A stretch of 39,696 nt of DNA, taken from positions 1 to 39,696 of the forward strand of contig CALKDR010000012.1 in assembly GCA_938084175.1 (NCBI GenBank). Direction: 5' to 3'. The translations under genes and the position numbers were made by a program. Below are positions 26,350 to 36,108 of this stretch, in pieces (position 1 is the stretch's first letter; each line of letters begins with the position of its first letter). Source of the stretch: an uncultured Campylobacterales bacterium. GTDB lineage: Bacteria > Campylobacterota > Campylobacteria > Campylobacterales > Arcobacteraceae. The notes under the pieces were generated by a model. That model was given only the letters and a program-made list of their open reading frames with translations, had not been told where the DNA came from and ran no database searches.

Positions 26350-26688
26350 ATGCAAATAAATGTATCACCTGAGGTAATATTATCTCAACTTGGATATTCA
26401 AAAAGTGATTCTTCATTACAACAAGCAGAAAAAATGATTTCATCTACAGACAACTTTGATAAATTCTCAAAACATATTTTTTCATTAAACGATCATTTAA
26501 AAAAGATGAACGCATATATTGGTTTATCAAATAAAACAGACTATTTAAAAATTAAATGTGACGAAAATGATGCGAACGAAGTTCTTGATGGATTTCATGA
26601 AGAAGTTTCACATTGGGCAAATAAATACAATGTAAAACTTCAACAACTAGATAAAAAACCTATTTATTATATATTAGGTACAGTTTAG
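26350..26688 (+). CDS. Small protein of unknown function
   Basis: 112 aa, with an AAGGA ribosome-binding site upstream of the ATG. I do not recognise the family. The sequence begins MQINVSPEVILSQLGYSKSD, is mostly polar with no signal peptide or membrane helix and has one Cys (near residue 75). Predicted mixed alpha/beta by eye, with helical segments around LQQAEKMISS and NEVLDGFHEEVSHWANKYN and a C-terminal strand PIYYILGTV. It converges on msrA with a four-base overlap of coding ends. Real by ribosome-binding site, length and AT-normal codon use. Function unknown. Confidence 0.75.
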   Translation: MQINVSPEVILSQLGYSKSDSSLQQAEKMISSTDNFDKFSKHIFSLNDHLKKMNAYIGLSNKTDYLKIKCDENDANEVLDGFHEEVSHWANKYNVKLQQLDKKPIYYILGTV

Positions 26689-27170
26689 AATATTTTATTA
26701 TAACTATGACAATAAGGCACCTTTTGGTGTCTTTCATAGTAATCTTGATGATAATCTTCAGCTTCATAAAATGGAACCATTTCATATAGTGAAGTAGCTA
26801 CTTTAAAACCTTTATCATTTAATACTGCAATAACATTTTCAATTACTTGCTTTTCAGATTCATCTTCATAATATACAGCAGATAAATATTGACTTCCAAT
26901 ATCAGGACCTTGTCCATTTGTTTGAGTAAAATCATGAATTTCAAAAAATAGTTTTATTAACTGTTCATAAGAAACTATATCTGAGTCATACTCTACTTTT
27001 ACTACTTCTAAGTGTCCTGTTGTTCCTGTACATATTGAATGATAATCAGGATTTAAAGTATGTCCTCCCATATATCCAGAAATTGCAGAGTTTACACCTT
27101 TTAGTTTTTCAAAATGATACTCAACACCCCAAAAACATCCTGCTGCTAAATATGCTTGTTTAATTGCCAT
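26685..27170 (-). CDS. msrA: Peptide methionine (S)-S-oxide reductase MsrA
   Basis: Reduces the S-form of methionine sulfoxide in free and protein-bound Met. 161 aa. The catalytic motif AGCFWGVEYHFEKLKG starts at residue 10, with the sulfenic-acid-forming Cys12. QTNGQGPDIGSQYLSAVYYE is the usual substrate-binding segment. A Cys near the C-terminus (PYCHSYNKIF) is a candidate resolving Cys. The partner msrB is 360 bases away on the same strand, with a chemoreceptor remnant between them. Start MAIKQAYLAAGCFWG fits the short Campylobacterota form. Confidence 0.95.
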   Translation of the reverse strand: MAIKQAYLAAGCFWGVEYHFEKLKGVNSAISGYMGGHTLNPDYHSICTGTTGHLEVVKVEYDSDIVSYEQLIKLFFEIHDFTQTNGQGPDIGSQYLSAVYYEDESEKQVIENVIAVLNDKGFKVATSLYEMVPFYEAEDYHQDYYERHQKVPYCHSYNKIF

Positions 27171-27233
27171 AATTTACCTTTTTCTTTTTTTGATTATTAT
27201 ATCTTAGATAATCTTTTTTCAAAATATATTACT

Positions 27234-27478
27234 TTAATTCTTACCTTCAAACTCTTTTTTATTTACATTTTCTACAATTACACTTGAGATATCTTTTGTC
27301 TTTTTTGCAATATCATCAGCAGATGAGTCATTTAGTGCATTTTTTTGAGTAATTAAATCCAGATTATTAATTGCATCATTTATTTGTGAAATTCCTAAAG
27401 ACTGCTCATTATTAGCTGCATTTACATTTTCTATCAAGTTTAAAGTATTAGTAATATTTTCATTTAGGTAATTGATAA
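27234..27478 (-). pseudogene. 3' remnant of a methyl-accepting chemotaxis protein
   Basis: The minus strand carries about 80 codons matching the C-terminal end of a chemoreceptor: INYLNENITNTLNLIENVNA, EQSLGISQINDAINNLDLIT, then a stretch ending VNKKEFEGKN. In intact receptors this follows the signalling hairpin and ends in exactly this kind of tail. No ligand-binding, HAMP or hairpin-tip region is present upstream; an in-frame TAA lies just before the remnant and msrB begins beyond. It is a fossil of a deleted gene. It sits between msrA and msrB. Confidence 0.8.
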
Positions 27479-27533
27479 ATTATTCATAATTAGCAACCTT
27501 TTATAATACTAATAAAATAGTATCATAAAAATG

Positions 27534-27908
27534 TTACTTTTGGCTTGACTCAAAACATTTGAAATTTAGAGAAAGAGAATTTACACAATGTCTTGTGTCC
27601 TTTGAAGTAAAACCTTCACCTTCAAAAACATGTCCTAAATGACCGCCACAGTTGCTACATACTATCTCTATACGTCTTCCATCTTTATCAGGAACTCTAG
27701 TTACTGCATCTTTTATATTATCATCAAAACTAGGCCAACCACAACCCGAAGAAAACTTATTTTCTGAATTATATAAAGCTGTATCACACTTTTTACATGT
27801 AAATATACCTGTTTTGGAAAAGTCATTATATTCACCAGTAAAAGGCATTTCAGTGCCTTTATTTTCTATTATTCTAATTTCTTCATCTGTTAATTTATTA
27901 AAACTCAT
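27534..27908 (-). CDS. msrB: Peptide methionine (R)-S-oxide reductase MsrB
   Basis: Reduces the R-form of methionine sulfoxide, complementing MsrA. 124 aa. Zinc-binding cysteines C38 and C41 (FTCKKCDTAL) and C84 and C87 (IVCSNCGGHLG). The catalytic Cys108 is in DTRHCVNSLSL, and C56 in FSSGCGWPSFD is the likely resolving Cys. MRIIENKGTE-type N-terminus, and all family motifs intact. It lies 10 bases after the FAH-family gene and may share its transcript. Confidence 0.96.
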   Translation of the reverse strand: MSFNKLTDEEIRIIENKGTEMPFTGEYNDFSKTGIFTCKKCDTALYNSENKFSSGCGWPSFDDNIKDAVTRVPDKDGRRIEIVCSNCGGHLGHVFEGEGFTSKDTRHCVNSLSLNFKCFESSQK

Positions 27909-27918
27909 TTTTTTCCTT

Positions 27919-28533
27919 TTATAAAACTTTGAACTCTTTTTCGATTATTACTTCATTTTTATATAATATTTTTCCAAGAAACTTATCGCCTATTTCAAAT
28001 TTACCTACACCTTTTGGTGTTCCTGACATTATGATATCTCCATCTTCAAAACTTAAAAAAGTATTTGCTTCAGTGATAATATCATTAGGCTTATTTATCA
28101 TCATAGGAACATTACCTTCTTGTTTTAACTCATCATTTATAAATAATTGTATTTGAAGTTTATTAATATCACCATTAAAAGATTTAAACTCACTAAAAAC
28201 AGCAGCCTTGTCAAAAGATTTTGCTCTCTCCCAAGGTAAGCCTTTTGCTTTTAGCTTTGATTGAACTTCTCTTAGTGTTAAATCTAATCCAAAACCAACT
28301 GCCACAATTTTGTTTTTTTCTATTACAAATGAAATTTCTGCTTCATAATGACAAGATTCATTACCTTTTGGAAAAACTAATGTATCACTAATAGCTGAAT
28401 TTGGTTTTATAAAAAAAACCATTTCATCAGGAGTTTCATTGTTTAACTCAGCAATATGTTCTGTATAATTTCTTCCAATACAAAAAACTTTTGATGGATA
28501 TATTTCTTTTGTATCTAATAATATTTTGTTCAT
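27919..28533 (-). CDS. Fumarylacetoacetate hydrolase (FAH) family protein
   Basis: 204 aa, single FAH domain. Features: FCIGRNYTEHIAELNNETP (about 17-35), metal ligand Glu residues in CHYEAEISFVI, GFGLDLTLREVQSKLKAKGLPW (about 81-102), KSFDKAA with the Asp/Lys of the active site, and FEDGDIIMSGTPKGVGK near the C-terminus. Such proteins hydrolyse or decarboxylate beta-keto acids (YcgM/FAHD1-like acylpyruvase or oxaloacetate decarboxylase activity), but the substrate is not deducible. It runs directly into msrB (10 bases) and is preceded by the Sel1-type pseudogene. Confidence 0.9.
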   Translation of the reverse strand: MNKILLDTKEIYPSKVFCIGRNYTEHIAELNNETPDEMVFFIKPNSAISDTLVFPKGNESCHYEAEISFVIEKNKIVAVGFGLDLTLREVQSKLKAKGLPWERAKSFDKAAVFSEFKSFNGDINKLQIQLFINDELKQEGNVPMMINKPNDIITEANTFLSFEDGDIIMSGTPKGVGKFEIGDKFLGKILYKNEVIIEKEFKVL

Positions 28534-28534
28534 T

Positions 28535-29010
28535 CTATTTTATTAACCTTTCTTTTCTCATATTTTCAAGTCTTTTTAGTGAATAATTGCTTCCTGATTT
28601 TTCATATATGGTTCTTGCTTTTGCATAATCTTGTCTAACACCTAAAACTTTTGCGTAAAGATATCCAAGCTTATCTAAACCATATGTATTATTCTTTAAA
28701 GCAGTTTTTTTATACCAATACATCCCTTTTTTTATAATCTTGTTTAAGACTCCAACCTTGCTCATAATAAAAACCATGTTCATTTGGTATCATCTAAAAA
28801 TGCAGCCTTTTCAAAAATTTAAAAGCTTTATCTTGATCTTTTTTTGTACCCTTACCCTGGTCATAAACATATGCTAATTCTCTTAATGCAATTTTGTCTT
28901 CTTAAATTGCAGCTTTATTTAATCAAAGAATAGCATTATTATAATCTTTTTGCTCTAAGTAATAAAGTCCTATTTTTGTTTGTAGACTTTTATTATTTGA
29001 ATTATATAAC
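28535..29010 (-). pseudogene. Sel1/TPR-repeat protein, decayed
   Basis: Minus strand carries Sel1-like repeats in disrupted form. Upstream parts read GLYYLEQKDYNNAIL then TGA, LNKAAI then TAA, and ALRELAYVYDQGKGTKKDQD; further on the frame shifts, and the Sel1 repeat YYEQGWSLKQDYKKGMYWYK follows in the shifted frame. The last repeats read YGLDKLGYLYAKVLGVRQDY and KARTIYEKSG. At least two stops and a frameshift rule out a functional protein. Families of this type often act in cell-envelope or stress roles, but nothing here identifies it. Confidence 0.78.
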
Positions 29011-29054
29011 AATAGTATTTAGTTATTGTGTAGTTTCTAATTTATTATAAAATA

Positions 29055-29711
29055 TTAATATTTTTCTATTAAATCATTAATAATAACAGAGGTAATTCCC
29101 CAAATAATTTCATCTTCGTATTTATAAACCCATATTTTATGTCTTTTATTTCCCCATGGTTTTCTATACATTTGAGGTAGACCTAATTTATCAGCTGGAA
29201 ATAAAACTTCTTTCTTTCCATTTTCATCTATTTTATATGGTTGAATTTCGTGTGATAAAGTGTATTCAATAGCTTTTGTATTTTTAAAAAATGATACTGG
29301 GATTAAAAGTGTTTTTTCAACTTCACTTTTATCAACAATCATAGTTTTTAATACACTTTTTTTTATTTTAGCTACAAAGGGTTCAATTATTGCACCAATT
29401 GGGGCTACATATGTATCTAAACGTCCTATGATTTTTATATCTTTTGCTTTTATTCCTAACTCTTCATATGTTTCTCTTAATGCTGTTTCTTCAAAGTTAT
29501 TATCAATTCCTTCTTCAAAACCACCGCCAGGAAAACAAATATCACCACCTTGTCTAATATTAGCTGCTCTTTTTTGGAAAAGTAAGAAGTATTCGCCTTT
29601 TTTCTTAATAAGAGGAATTAAAACTGCAGAATTAAAAAACCTATTTCGTCCTAAAACACCTGGAGTTAATGGTAGGTTTTTTGATAATTTTTTTAGATTT
29701 TCTTTTTTCAT
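29055..29711 (-). CDS. Nudix hydrolase, probably CoA diphosphatase-like (NuCoA)
   Basis: 218 aa. The Nudix box runs from GGGFEEG through RETYEELGI (about residues 61-84), with the REXXEE core intact. It is preceded by LLFQKRAANIRQGGDICFPG, which fits the NuCoA-type pattern of enzymes cleaving the pyrophosphate of coenzyme A. The N-terminal part begins MKKENLKKLSKNLPLTPGVL. The C-terminal part has an aromatic-rich stretch (YRKPWGNKRHKIWVYKYEDE). Function as a CoA pyrophosphatase is inferred from the motif. The start codon overlaps the bioA stop by one base (TAATG), so the two are co-translated. Confidence 0.85.
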   Translation of the reverse strand: MKKENLKKLSKNLPLTPGVLGRNRFFNSAVLIPLIKKKGEYFLLFQKRAANIRQGGDICFPGGGFEEGIDNNFEETALRETYEELGIKAKDIKIIGRLDTYVAPIGAIIEPFVAKIKKSVLKTMIVDKSEVEKTLLIPVSFFKNTKAIEYTLSHEIQPYKIDENGKKEVLFPADKLGLPQMYRKPWGNKRHKIWVYKYEDEIIWGITSVIINDLIEKY

Positions 29712-30985
29712 TATTTAGTCTTTATAGATTTTATAGCTTCTATCATAGTTTTTATAATCTTTATTAAATCTTCTTCTTTAATAGTATAAGCAACTATAGA
29801 ATAAATTAATTTACCAAAAGGTCTAATCCAGACACCATTTTTAACACAATAATCTTGTATTTCTTGTGCATAAGATTCATCATTTAGTTCTATAACACCA
29901 ATTGCACCAATATTTCTTATACTGTTTACTAAAGTTAATTCTTTTGCACTTTGTAACTCTTTTGTAAAAATTTGTTCAATTTTTAATACATTTTTCTTCC
30001 AAGTATTATCATCTAATAAATTCAAACTTTCAAGTGCAACGCTACAAGCCAAAGGATTTCCCATGAAAGTAGGACCATGCATTAAAATACCAAGTTTTGA
30101 ATTGCTTATAGTATCAGATACATTTTTTGAAGTAATCATAGCAGCCATTGTCATATAACCGCCTGTTAAACCTTTTCCTACAGTCATAATATCAGGCTTA
30201 ATATCTGCCCATTCACAAGCAAACATTTTACCAGTATGTCCAAAACCAGTTGCTATTTCATCAGCAATTAACAAAATATCATATTTCGTACAAAGTTCTC
30301 TAGCTTTTTTTAAGAAAATTGGATTATATATTCTCATTCCTCCAGCACCTTGAACAATTGGCTCTAATATAAAACCAGCAACTTCATTTTCATGTTTTTT
30401 GAAAGTTTCTTCTAATTCTTTTATGGAGTTTGTACAATCAGAGTCAAAACCTAGTTCAGGAGCTTTAGTAAAAATATGAGAAGGGAGGTAAGAACCGTAA
30501 ATACTATGCATAGAGTTATCAGGATCACATACACTCATAGCAGCTAATGTGTCTCCATGATAGGCATGTTTTAATGCAATAAATTTGTATTTTTTCTTAG
30601 CTTTTGCTTCTTGATATTGAATTGTAGTTTTTAAAGCAACTTCAACACTAACAGAACCTGAATCGCATAAAAAAACACTATTTAAACCACTTATCTTAGC
30701 TAATTTTTCACATAATAAAGAAGCTTTTTCATGTGCAATTCCTCCAAACATTATGTGAGGCATTATATCAAGTTGATTTTTTAAAGCTTGTGTTAATTTA
30801 GGATGATTATATCCATGAATACAACTCCACCAAGAACTCATACCATCAATTAATTCATCATCATTTTCTAGAAATATTGATGTTTTATCTGTTCTTTTAA
30901 CCTGAAGCAAATCACTTTTTGAGGGCATTGAGTTATAAGGATGCCAAACGTGTTTTTTATCTAATTCAATCCAATTCAAAGACAT
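29711..30985 (-). CDS. bioA: Adenosylmethionine-8-amino-7-oxononanoate aminotransferase
   Basis: PLP enzyme of biotin synthesis: converts KAPA to DAPA with S-adenosylmethionine as amino donor. 424 aa, normal length. N-terminus KKHVWHPYNSMP, then SSWWSCIHGYNHPKL, the PLP-phosphate region CDSGSVSVEVALK, HAYHGDTLAAMSVCDP, LIADEIATGFGHTGKMFACE with the ring-binding Asp, and TVGKGLTGGY with the Schiff-base Lys. These match BioA rather than other class-III transaminases. Co-translated with the Nudix gene. The window also holds birA, which uses biotin, about 24 kb away. Confidence 0.96.
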   Translation of the reverse strand: MSLNWIELDKKHVWHPYNSMPSKSDLLQVKRTDKTSIFLENDDELIDGMSSWWSCIHGYNHPKLTQALKNQLDIMPHIMFGGIAHEKASLLCEKLAKISGLNSVFLCDSGSVSVEVALKTTIQYQEAKAKKKYKFIALKHAYHGDTLAAMSVCDPDNSMHSIYGSYLPSHIFTKAPELGFDSDCTNSIKELEETFKKHENEVAGFILEPIVQGAGGMRIYNPIFLKKARELCTKYDILLIADEIATGFGHTGKMFACEWADIKPDIMTVGKGLTGGYMTMAAMITSKNVSDTISNSKLGILMHGPTFMGNPLACSVALESLNLLDDNTWKKNVLKIEQIFTKELQSAKELTLVNSIRNIGAIGVIELNDESYAQEIQDYCVKNGVWIRPFGKLIYSIVAYTIKEEDLIKIIKTMIEAIKSIKTK

Positions 30986-31045
30986 TCCTATTTTAAATAT
31001 ATTGTTTATATTATATCCAAAAATTATTTCACAAAACTTTTAAAT

Positions 31046-32150
31046 TTACTTAGATAATGTGATTACTGTTTCAAGTCCTTTGTATTCTATATCATCGTAT
31101 ATGTATTTTTTATTTATAGATTCTATCTCACCATTCATGTGTTTTGAAATGATTTCCTTACACATACAAAGACCAATACCTGTACCTTGAGATTTGTGTT
31201 TTGTAGTAAAATAAGGTTCATATATCTTTTCTTTAACCCCACCTGCATTGTCTTTTATTTTAATTGAGATTTATTTTCATCTCTTGTAACATCTAAAAAG
31301 ATGATTTTATCTCTATTTTCACTATTTTTAAATGCATCTTTAGAGTTGTTTAAAATACTCATTATAACTTGAATTAATTCACTTTCAAAAGCTTTAATTT
31401 CTATGCTTTCAATATTTTTAATAAATCTAATGTTTTGTTACAACACTCTGATAATGAAAAAACAACTTTATCTTGTGAAGGTCTGAAAAAATCTCTAAAA
31501 TCATCAATAGTTATAGATAAATTTGTAGATGATAGTATTATAGAGTCTAAGGTATCAAGCATAAACTTATCTTCTAAAATACCTAATTCTTTTTTGATTT
31601 CTAAACCACTTGAACCTGTTCTAATTAAAGATAGTGGTTGTCTCCATTTTAGATTGTTGTGACATTATTCTATCTTTTTTTTGATTCTCTTCAACAGCAT
31701 CTTTGATTCTATCTTCAAGTTCATTATTAATTAATAGTAATTCTTTTGTTTTTTCGTCAATTTTTAAACTCAATTCTTTATTCATTTGCTTTAAAAGCTT
31801 TTGTCTATATAAAATAGCCATGATAATTAAAAAACAATTGCTAAAGTTTGTCATACAATTGTATAATCAAACTCTTTTTCAAATTTAATAGTTAGCCATT
31901 TATTTAACAAATCTTGTTTAGTTTCAATGTCTGTATTTATAACTATTTTATTTAATATTTTTTGTAATTGAATATCATTTTTTACAATTGCCATCCTAGT
32001 TGCTGATGTTTCATCAAGTTTTCCGGATATCTTCAAATCATTGATAAATTGAACTTGTAATTTATGCTATGAAGTTGCATTATTTCCAATAAATGCAAAA
32101 CTTTACTTTGTGAAAAAGATTTTGTCTCTACAGCAAAAAGAGGTAAATTT
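31046..32150 (-). pseudogene. Periplasmic-binding-domain histidine kinase, heavily decayed
   Basis: Recognisable pieces in order on the minus strand: LPLFAVETKSFSQSKVL (around 32146), GNNATS then TAG, FINDLKISGKLDETSA, and QKILNKIVINTDIETKQDLL (solute-binding sensor domain); a membrane segment NCFLIIMAILYRQKLL; a coiled region KELSLKIDEKTKELLLINNE to IMSQQSKME; then the H-box (usually EMIGNIAHQW) is missing and the frame shifts into RQPLSLIRTGSSGL...DDFRDFFRPSQDK. The ATPase end reads KDNAGGVKEKIYEPYFTTKH and GTGIGLCMCKEIISKHMNGE before TAA. Several frameshifts, stops and a deleted phospho-acceptor region show it is dead. The plus-strand open frames over it are shadows. Confidence 0.88.
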
Positions 32151-32157
32151 AATTAAA

Positions 32158-32175
32158 TTAGATTTAGATTTAGAT
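32158..32175. repeat. Three tandem TTAGAT repeats
   Basis: TTAGAT occurs three times in a row just upstream of the decayed sensor kinase remnant. No role is evident; it may be slippage in non-coding DNA. Confidence 0.5.
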
Positions 32176-32199
32176 TTTGTTAATTATTGAAGGAATTCT

Positions 32200-32230
32200 A
32201 GAGATATTTTAAATAACTTAAAATATCTCT
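32200..32230. terminator. Hairpin downstream of purH
   Basis: AGAGATATTTTAA (32200-32212), loop ATAAC, TTAAAATATCTCT (32218-32230): a perfect 13-base-pair stem 13 bases beyond the purH stop. It lacks a clear T run on the purH (minus) strand, so termination is only probable. Confidence 0.5.
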
Positions 32231-32242
32231 TTATTATATTTG

Positions 32243-33775
32243 TTAATGTAAAAAGTGTCTCTTTCCTGAGAAGTATAAAGCCATACCAAATTCATTTGCA
32301 GCTTCAATAATTTCTTCATCTCTAATTGAACCACCTGGTTCAATCACACATTTAACGCCAGCTTCTTGAGCTGCATCTATACTATCTCTAAATGGGAAGA
32401 ATGCTTCAGAAGCTAAAACAGAACCAGACACATCAATACCTAAATCTTCTGCTTTTCTTAAAGCCGCTTTTGCAGCATCAACTCTAGAAGTCATACCCAT
32501 ACCAACAGCTACCATTGCAGAGTCTTTAACATATACAACACAGTTTGATTTTGTTAATGATGCAATTTTATAAGCTATTTCCATATCTTTAACTTCTTGA
32601 GCATTTGCAGTTCTTGTTGATTTAAGTTCAGAATTTTTTACTTCATCATCTTCAACCTTATCAGCATCTTGATAAACAAATCCACCATCAAGAATTTTAA
32701 AGTTAAATGAATCATTTGACATCTCTAATTTTGCTGTACCTTGTTTAAATAATTTGATTCTTTTCTTTTTATTTAATTCAACTTCAGCTTCTGCTGTAAA
32801 ATCAGCTGCAAATACAACTTCTAAAAAGATTTCATTCATTTTAACAGCTAAATCTAAATCAACAACACCATTAACAGCAACAACTCCACCAAATGCAGAA
32901 ATAGGATCACATCTTAATGCTTGTTCATAAGATTCTAATAAAGTATCTTTAATAGCAAAACCACAAGGGTTTCCATGCTTTACAATACATACAGCATTAT
33001 CATCACCAAAAGCAGATGCAATTTTAGCAGCACCAGAAATATCACCCATATTATTGAAACTTGCTTCACCTTTTAAAGTGATAAATTTATTTGATAAGTG
33101 ATTATCAAATTCGTATAATGCACCTTTTTGATGAGGGTTTTCACCATATCTAGTATCAAATACTTTTTCTCCAACAATAAATTGTTTAGCACCCATTCCA
33201 CCATTAAATCTTTTATTCATATAGTTAGCAATCATTGAATCATAAGCAGCTGTATGCTCATAAGCTTTAATCATTAAATCACGTCTAAATTCAAAAGTGT
33301 TAGTATCATTTTTAAGGTTTTCTAAAACTAAGTCATAATCTATAACATCAGTTACAATAATTACAGAATCGTGATTTTTTGCAGCTGATCTAACCATTGC
33401 AGGTCCACCAATATCAATATTTTCAATAATTACTTCATAATCATCAGTTGACTCAATAGCTGCTTTAAATGGATATAAATTTACACATACTAAATCAATA
33501 CCTTCAACACCTAATTCTTTTGCTTGATCTAAGTGCGATTGTTTATCACGTCTATGTAAAATTCCTCCATGAATATAAGGATTTAAAGTTTTAACTCTTC
33601 CTTCAAAACACTCAGGAAACTTTGTAACTTCATTAGCTTCAATAACTGAAATACCTGCTTCTTTTAACTTGTTATATGTCCCACCAGTTGAAATAATTTC
33701 ATAACCTAATGTTACTAATTCTTTTGCAAAATTCTCAACTCCACTTTTATCACTTACACTAATTAATGCTCTCAT
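32243..33775 (-). CDS. purH: Bifunctional AICAR transformylase / IMP cyclohydrolase
   Basis: Final two steps of IMP synthesis. 510 aa. The N-terminal MGS-like cyclohydrolase domain begins [18 protein letters not shown] and contains STGGTYNKL and [15 protein letters not shown]. The C-terminal transformylase has [16 protein letters not shown] (catalytic Lys-His), [15 protein letters not shown] and a [17 protein letters not shown] stretch near the end. All key motifs are intact. It lies downstream of purL but is separated from it by a strong terminator, so it probably has its own promoter (a TAAAAT-type -10 near 33804-33809 is possible). AAGGA precedes the ATG. Confidence 0.97.
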   Translation of the reverse strand: MRALISVSDKSGVENFAKELVTLGYEIISTGGTYNKLKEAGISVIEANEVTKFPECFEGRVKTLNPYIHGGILHRRDKQSHLDQAKELGVEGIDLVCVNLYPFKAAIESTDDYEVIIENIDIGGPAMVRSAAKNHDSVIIVTDVIDYDLVLENLKNDTNTFEFRRDLMIKAYEHTAAYDSMIANYMNKRFNGGMGAKQFIVGEKVFDTRYGENPHQKGALYEFDNHLSNKFITLKGEASFNNMGDISGAAKIASAFGDDNAVCIVKHGNPCGFAIKDTLLESYEQALRCDPISAFGGVVAVNGVVDLDLAVKMNEIFLEVVFAADFTAEAEVELNKKKRIKLFKQGTAKLEMSNDSFNFKILDGGFVYQDADKVEDDEVKNSELKSTRTANAQEVKDMEIAYKIASLTKSNCVVYVKDSAMVAVGMGMTSRVDAAKAALRKAEDLGIDVSGSVLASEAFFPFRDSIDAAQEAGVKCVIEPGGSIRDEEIIEAANEFGMALYFSGKRHFLH

Positions 33776-33812
33776 TTTATATATTTCCTTATTAATCTTG
33801 AATATTTTAGAT

Positions 33813-33847
33813 AAAAAAAGCCAGACTTAAATATAAGTCTGGCTTTT
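33813..33847. terminator. Strong terminator between purL and purH
   Basis: AGCCAGACTTA (33819-33829), loop AATA, TAAGTCTGGCT (33834-33844): an 11-base-pair perfect stem with runs of A on the left and T on the right, so it can work on both strands. It lies just after the purL stop and before the purH start on the minus strand. Confidence 0.88.
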
Positions 33848-33859
33848 TAAGATTTATTT

Positions 33860-36073
33860 TTATAAATCTTGTTCAATAACTCTTTTAAATTTATTAAAGT
33901 AAGTATCAGATGCAGCATCTAATTCTTTATAAATATCATTTATAGAAATTTTATCACCTTGAACTAAACCTAATCTAGAACAATCAATATCTTTACTATT
34001 AGCTAATTTTTCAAAAGCTGCACAGTTTTCTGGTTTAACTTCAACGATTGCTCTACTTAATGTTTCAGAGAAAATATCTCTTGATTCATTTAATGAAATA
34101 CCTGCTTCTATACCTATTTTACCAACAACAGCCATTTTTGCTAATGCAATTGCAATACCACCAACATTAACATCTTTTGCAGCTTCTAATAATGAATCTT
34201 TATTTGCATCAATTACAGTTTCCCATAATTTTAACTCATTTGCATAGCTAACTTCAGGGTGAGATCCGGCTACTACTGAATACATTTTTTTCATATATAA
34301 AGATCCACCGAATTCAGATTTAGTCTCTCCTAAAATATATAATACATTTCCAGAAGCTTGAACACATGAAGGTAAAACTTTATTTGCATCATCATTAACA
34401 CCAACCATAGCAATTGAAGGAGTTGGGAAAACACCAACACCATTTGTTTCATTATATAATGAAACATTTCCACCAATTACAGGAGTATCTAACTCTTTAC
34501 AAGCAGTTTTAATACCTTCACAAGAATTTGCAAATTGCCACATAACTTCTGGATTTTCTGGATTACCAAAGTTAAGACAATCTGTAACAGCTTTTGGTCT
34601 TGCTCCACTCATTGCAACATTTCTTCCTGATTCCATAACAGCAGCTGCTGCTCCTAATTCAGGATCTATATAACAAAGTCTTGTATTACAATCAGCAGAC
34701 ATAGAAAGTGCTTTTCCTGTTTCTTTGATTCTAATTGAAGAACCATCTAAAGAACCTGGTCCTTTAATTGTATTTGTTTGTACCATGGAATCATATTGAG
34801 AGTAAACCCAAGATTTATCAACTACTTCCATATCAGAGAATAAATCATCAAAAGCAGCTTGATTTGAAATTTCTCTATCAAGTTTTATATCAGCTAAACC
34901 ATCTAAATAAGCAGGTCTTGAAACTGGTCTATCTAAAATTGGAGCTTGTTCTGATACTGGTTGAACTGGAACTTCTGCACATTTTTCGCCATGCCAGAAT
35001 AATTCCATATTTCCTGTATTTGTAACTTCACCAATTACAGCAACGTCTAGTTCCCATTTTTCAAAGATATCAATAATAGCTTGCTCGCTACCTTTTTTAG
35101 CACAAATAAGCATTCTTTCTTGTGATTCAGAAAGCATGAAATCATAAGGAGTCATTCCTTCTTCACGTGCAGGAACTTTATCTAAATGCATAATCATTCC
35201 AGAATCACTTCGTCCAGCCATTTCAAATGAAGATGAAGTAAGCCCAGCAGCACCCATATCTTGAATACCAATAATTAAATCTGCTTTAAATAATTCTAAA
35301 CAAGCTTCTAAAAGAAGTTTTTCAGTAAACGGATCTCCAACTTGAACAGTTGGTCTTTTTGATTCATTATCTTCAGTAAACGCAGCAGAACTCATAACAG
35401 CACCACCTAAACCATCTCGACCTGTTTTTGAACCTACATACATTACAGGATTACCAACACCTTCAGCAAGTCCTAGAAAAATTTCATCAGCTTTAGCTAA
35501 TCCAATTGTAAATGCATTTACAAGGTTATTTCCAGCATAACATTCTTCAAATGTAGTTTCACCACCAATAGTAGGAACACCCATACAGTTACCGTATCCG
35601 CCAATTCCTGCAACAACACCTCTTAATAAAAACCTGTGTTTTTTTGCAGTTTCGCTATCGCCTTCAATACCAGCAAATCTAATTGAGTTCATATTTGCAA
35701 TTGGTCTAGCACCCATTGTAAATACATCTCTTAAGATTCCACCAACACCAGTTGCAGCACCTTGATAAGGTTCAATAAATGAAGGGTGATTGTGAGATTC
35801 CATTTTAAATACAGCAGCATAGCCATCACCGATGTCAATTACACCAGCATTTTCACCTGGACCTTGGATTACCCAAGGAGCTTTAGTTGGGAAACCATTT
35901 AAGTATTTTTTACTTGATTTGTATGAACAATGTTCAGACCACATAGCAGAGAAGATACCAATTTCTACATAGTTTGGATCTCTATCTAAAATTTCTTTGA
36001 TATTATCTAATTCTTCAAGTGTTAAAGAGTGAGCAAGTGCTAACTCTTCTAAATTCATGTCTTTGTTTTGCAT
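33860..36073 (-). CDS. purL: Phosphoribosylformylglycinamidine synthase, small PurL
   Basis: Fourth step of purine synthesis: ATP-dependent conversion of FGAR to FGAM. 737 aa, the small form that lacks the glutaminase domain and needs PurQ and PurS, neither of which is in this window. Motifs: [14 protein letters not shown] (about 45-58), [20 protein letters not shown] (about 90-109), GGxG-rich phosphate loop [17 protein letters not shown], and [16 protein letters not shown] (catalytic-domain Asp). Two internally related halves, as expected. The start [17 protein letters not shown] matches short PurL proteins. A TATACT -10 candidate is at 36109-36114. Confidence 0.97.
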   Translation of the reverse strand: MQNKDMNLEELALAHSLTLEELDNIKEILDRDPNYVEIGIFSAMWSEHCSYKSSKKYLNGFPTKAPWVIQGPGENAGVIDIGDGYAAVFKMESHNHPSFIEPYQGAATGVGGILRDVFTMGARPIANMNSIRFAGIEGDSETAKKHRFLLRGVVAGIGGYGNCMGVPTIGGETTFEECYAGNNLVNAFTIGLAKADEIFLGLAEGVGNPVMYVGSKTGRDGLGGAVMSSAAFTEDNESKRPTVQVGDPFTEKLLLEACLELFKADLIIGIQDMGAAGLTSSSFEMAGRSDSGMIMHLDKVPAREEGMTPYDFMLSESQERMLICAKKGSEQAIIDIFEKWELDVAVIGEVTNTGNMELFWHGEKCAEVPVQPVSEQAPILDRPVSRPAYLDGLADIKLDREISNQAAFDDLFSDMEVVDKSWVYSQYDSMVQTNTIKGPGSLDGSSIRIKETGKALSMSADCNTRLCYIDPELGAAAAVMESGRNVAMSGARPKAVTDCLNFGNPENPEVMWQFANSCEGIKTACKELDTPVIGGNVSLYNETNGVGVFPTPSIAMVGVNDDANKVLPSCVQASGNVLYILGETKSEFGGSLYMKKMYSVVAGSHPEVSYANELKLWETVIDANKDSLLEAAKDVNVGGIAIALAKMAVVGKIGIEAGISLNESRDIFSETLSRAIVEVKPENCAAFEKLANSKDIDCSRLGLVQGDKISINDIYKELDAASDTYFNKFKRVIEQDL

Positions 36074-36108
36074 CTTTAGCCTTAAATATGGTAGTTATAA
36101 TTGATGCG

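Noticed and set aside
31435-31662. A 75-codon plus-strand frame within the decayed kinase
   Set aside because: It lies opposite recognisable kinase remnants and has no motif of its own.
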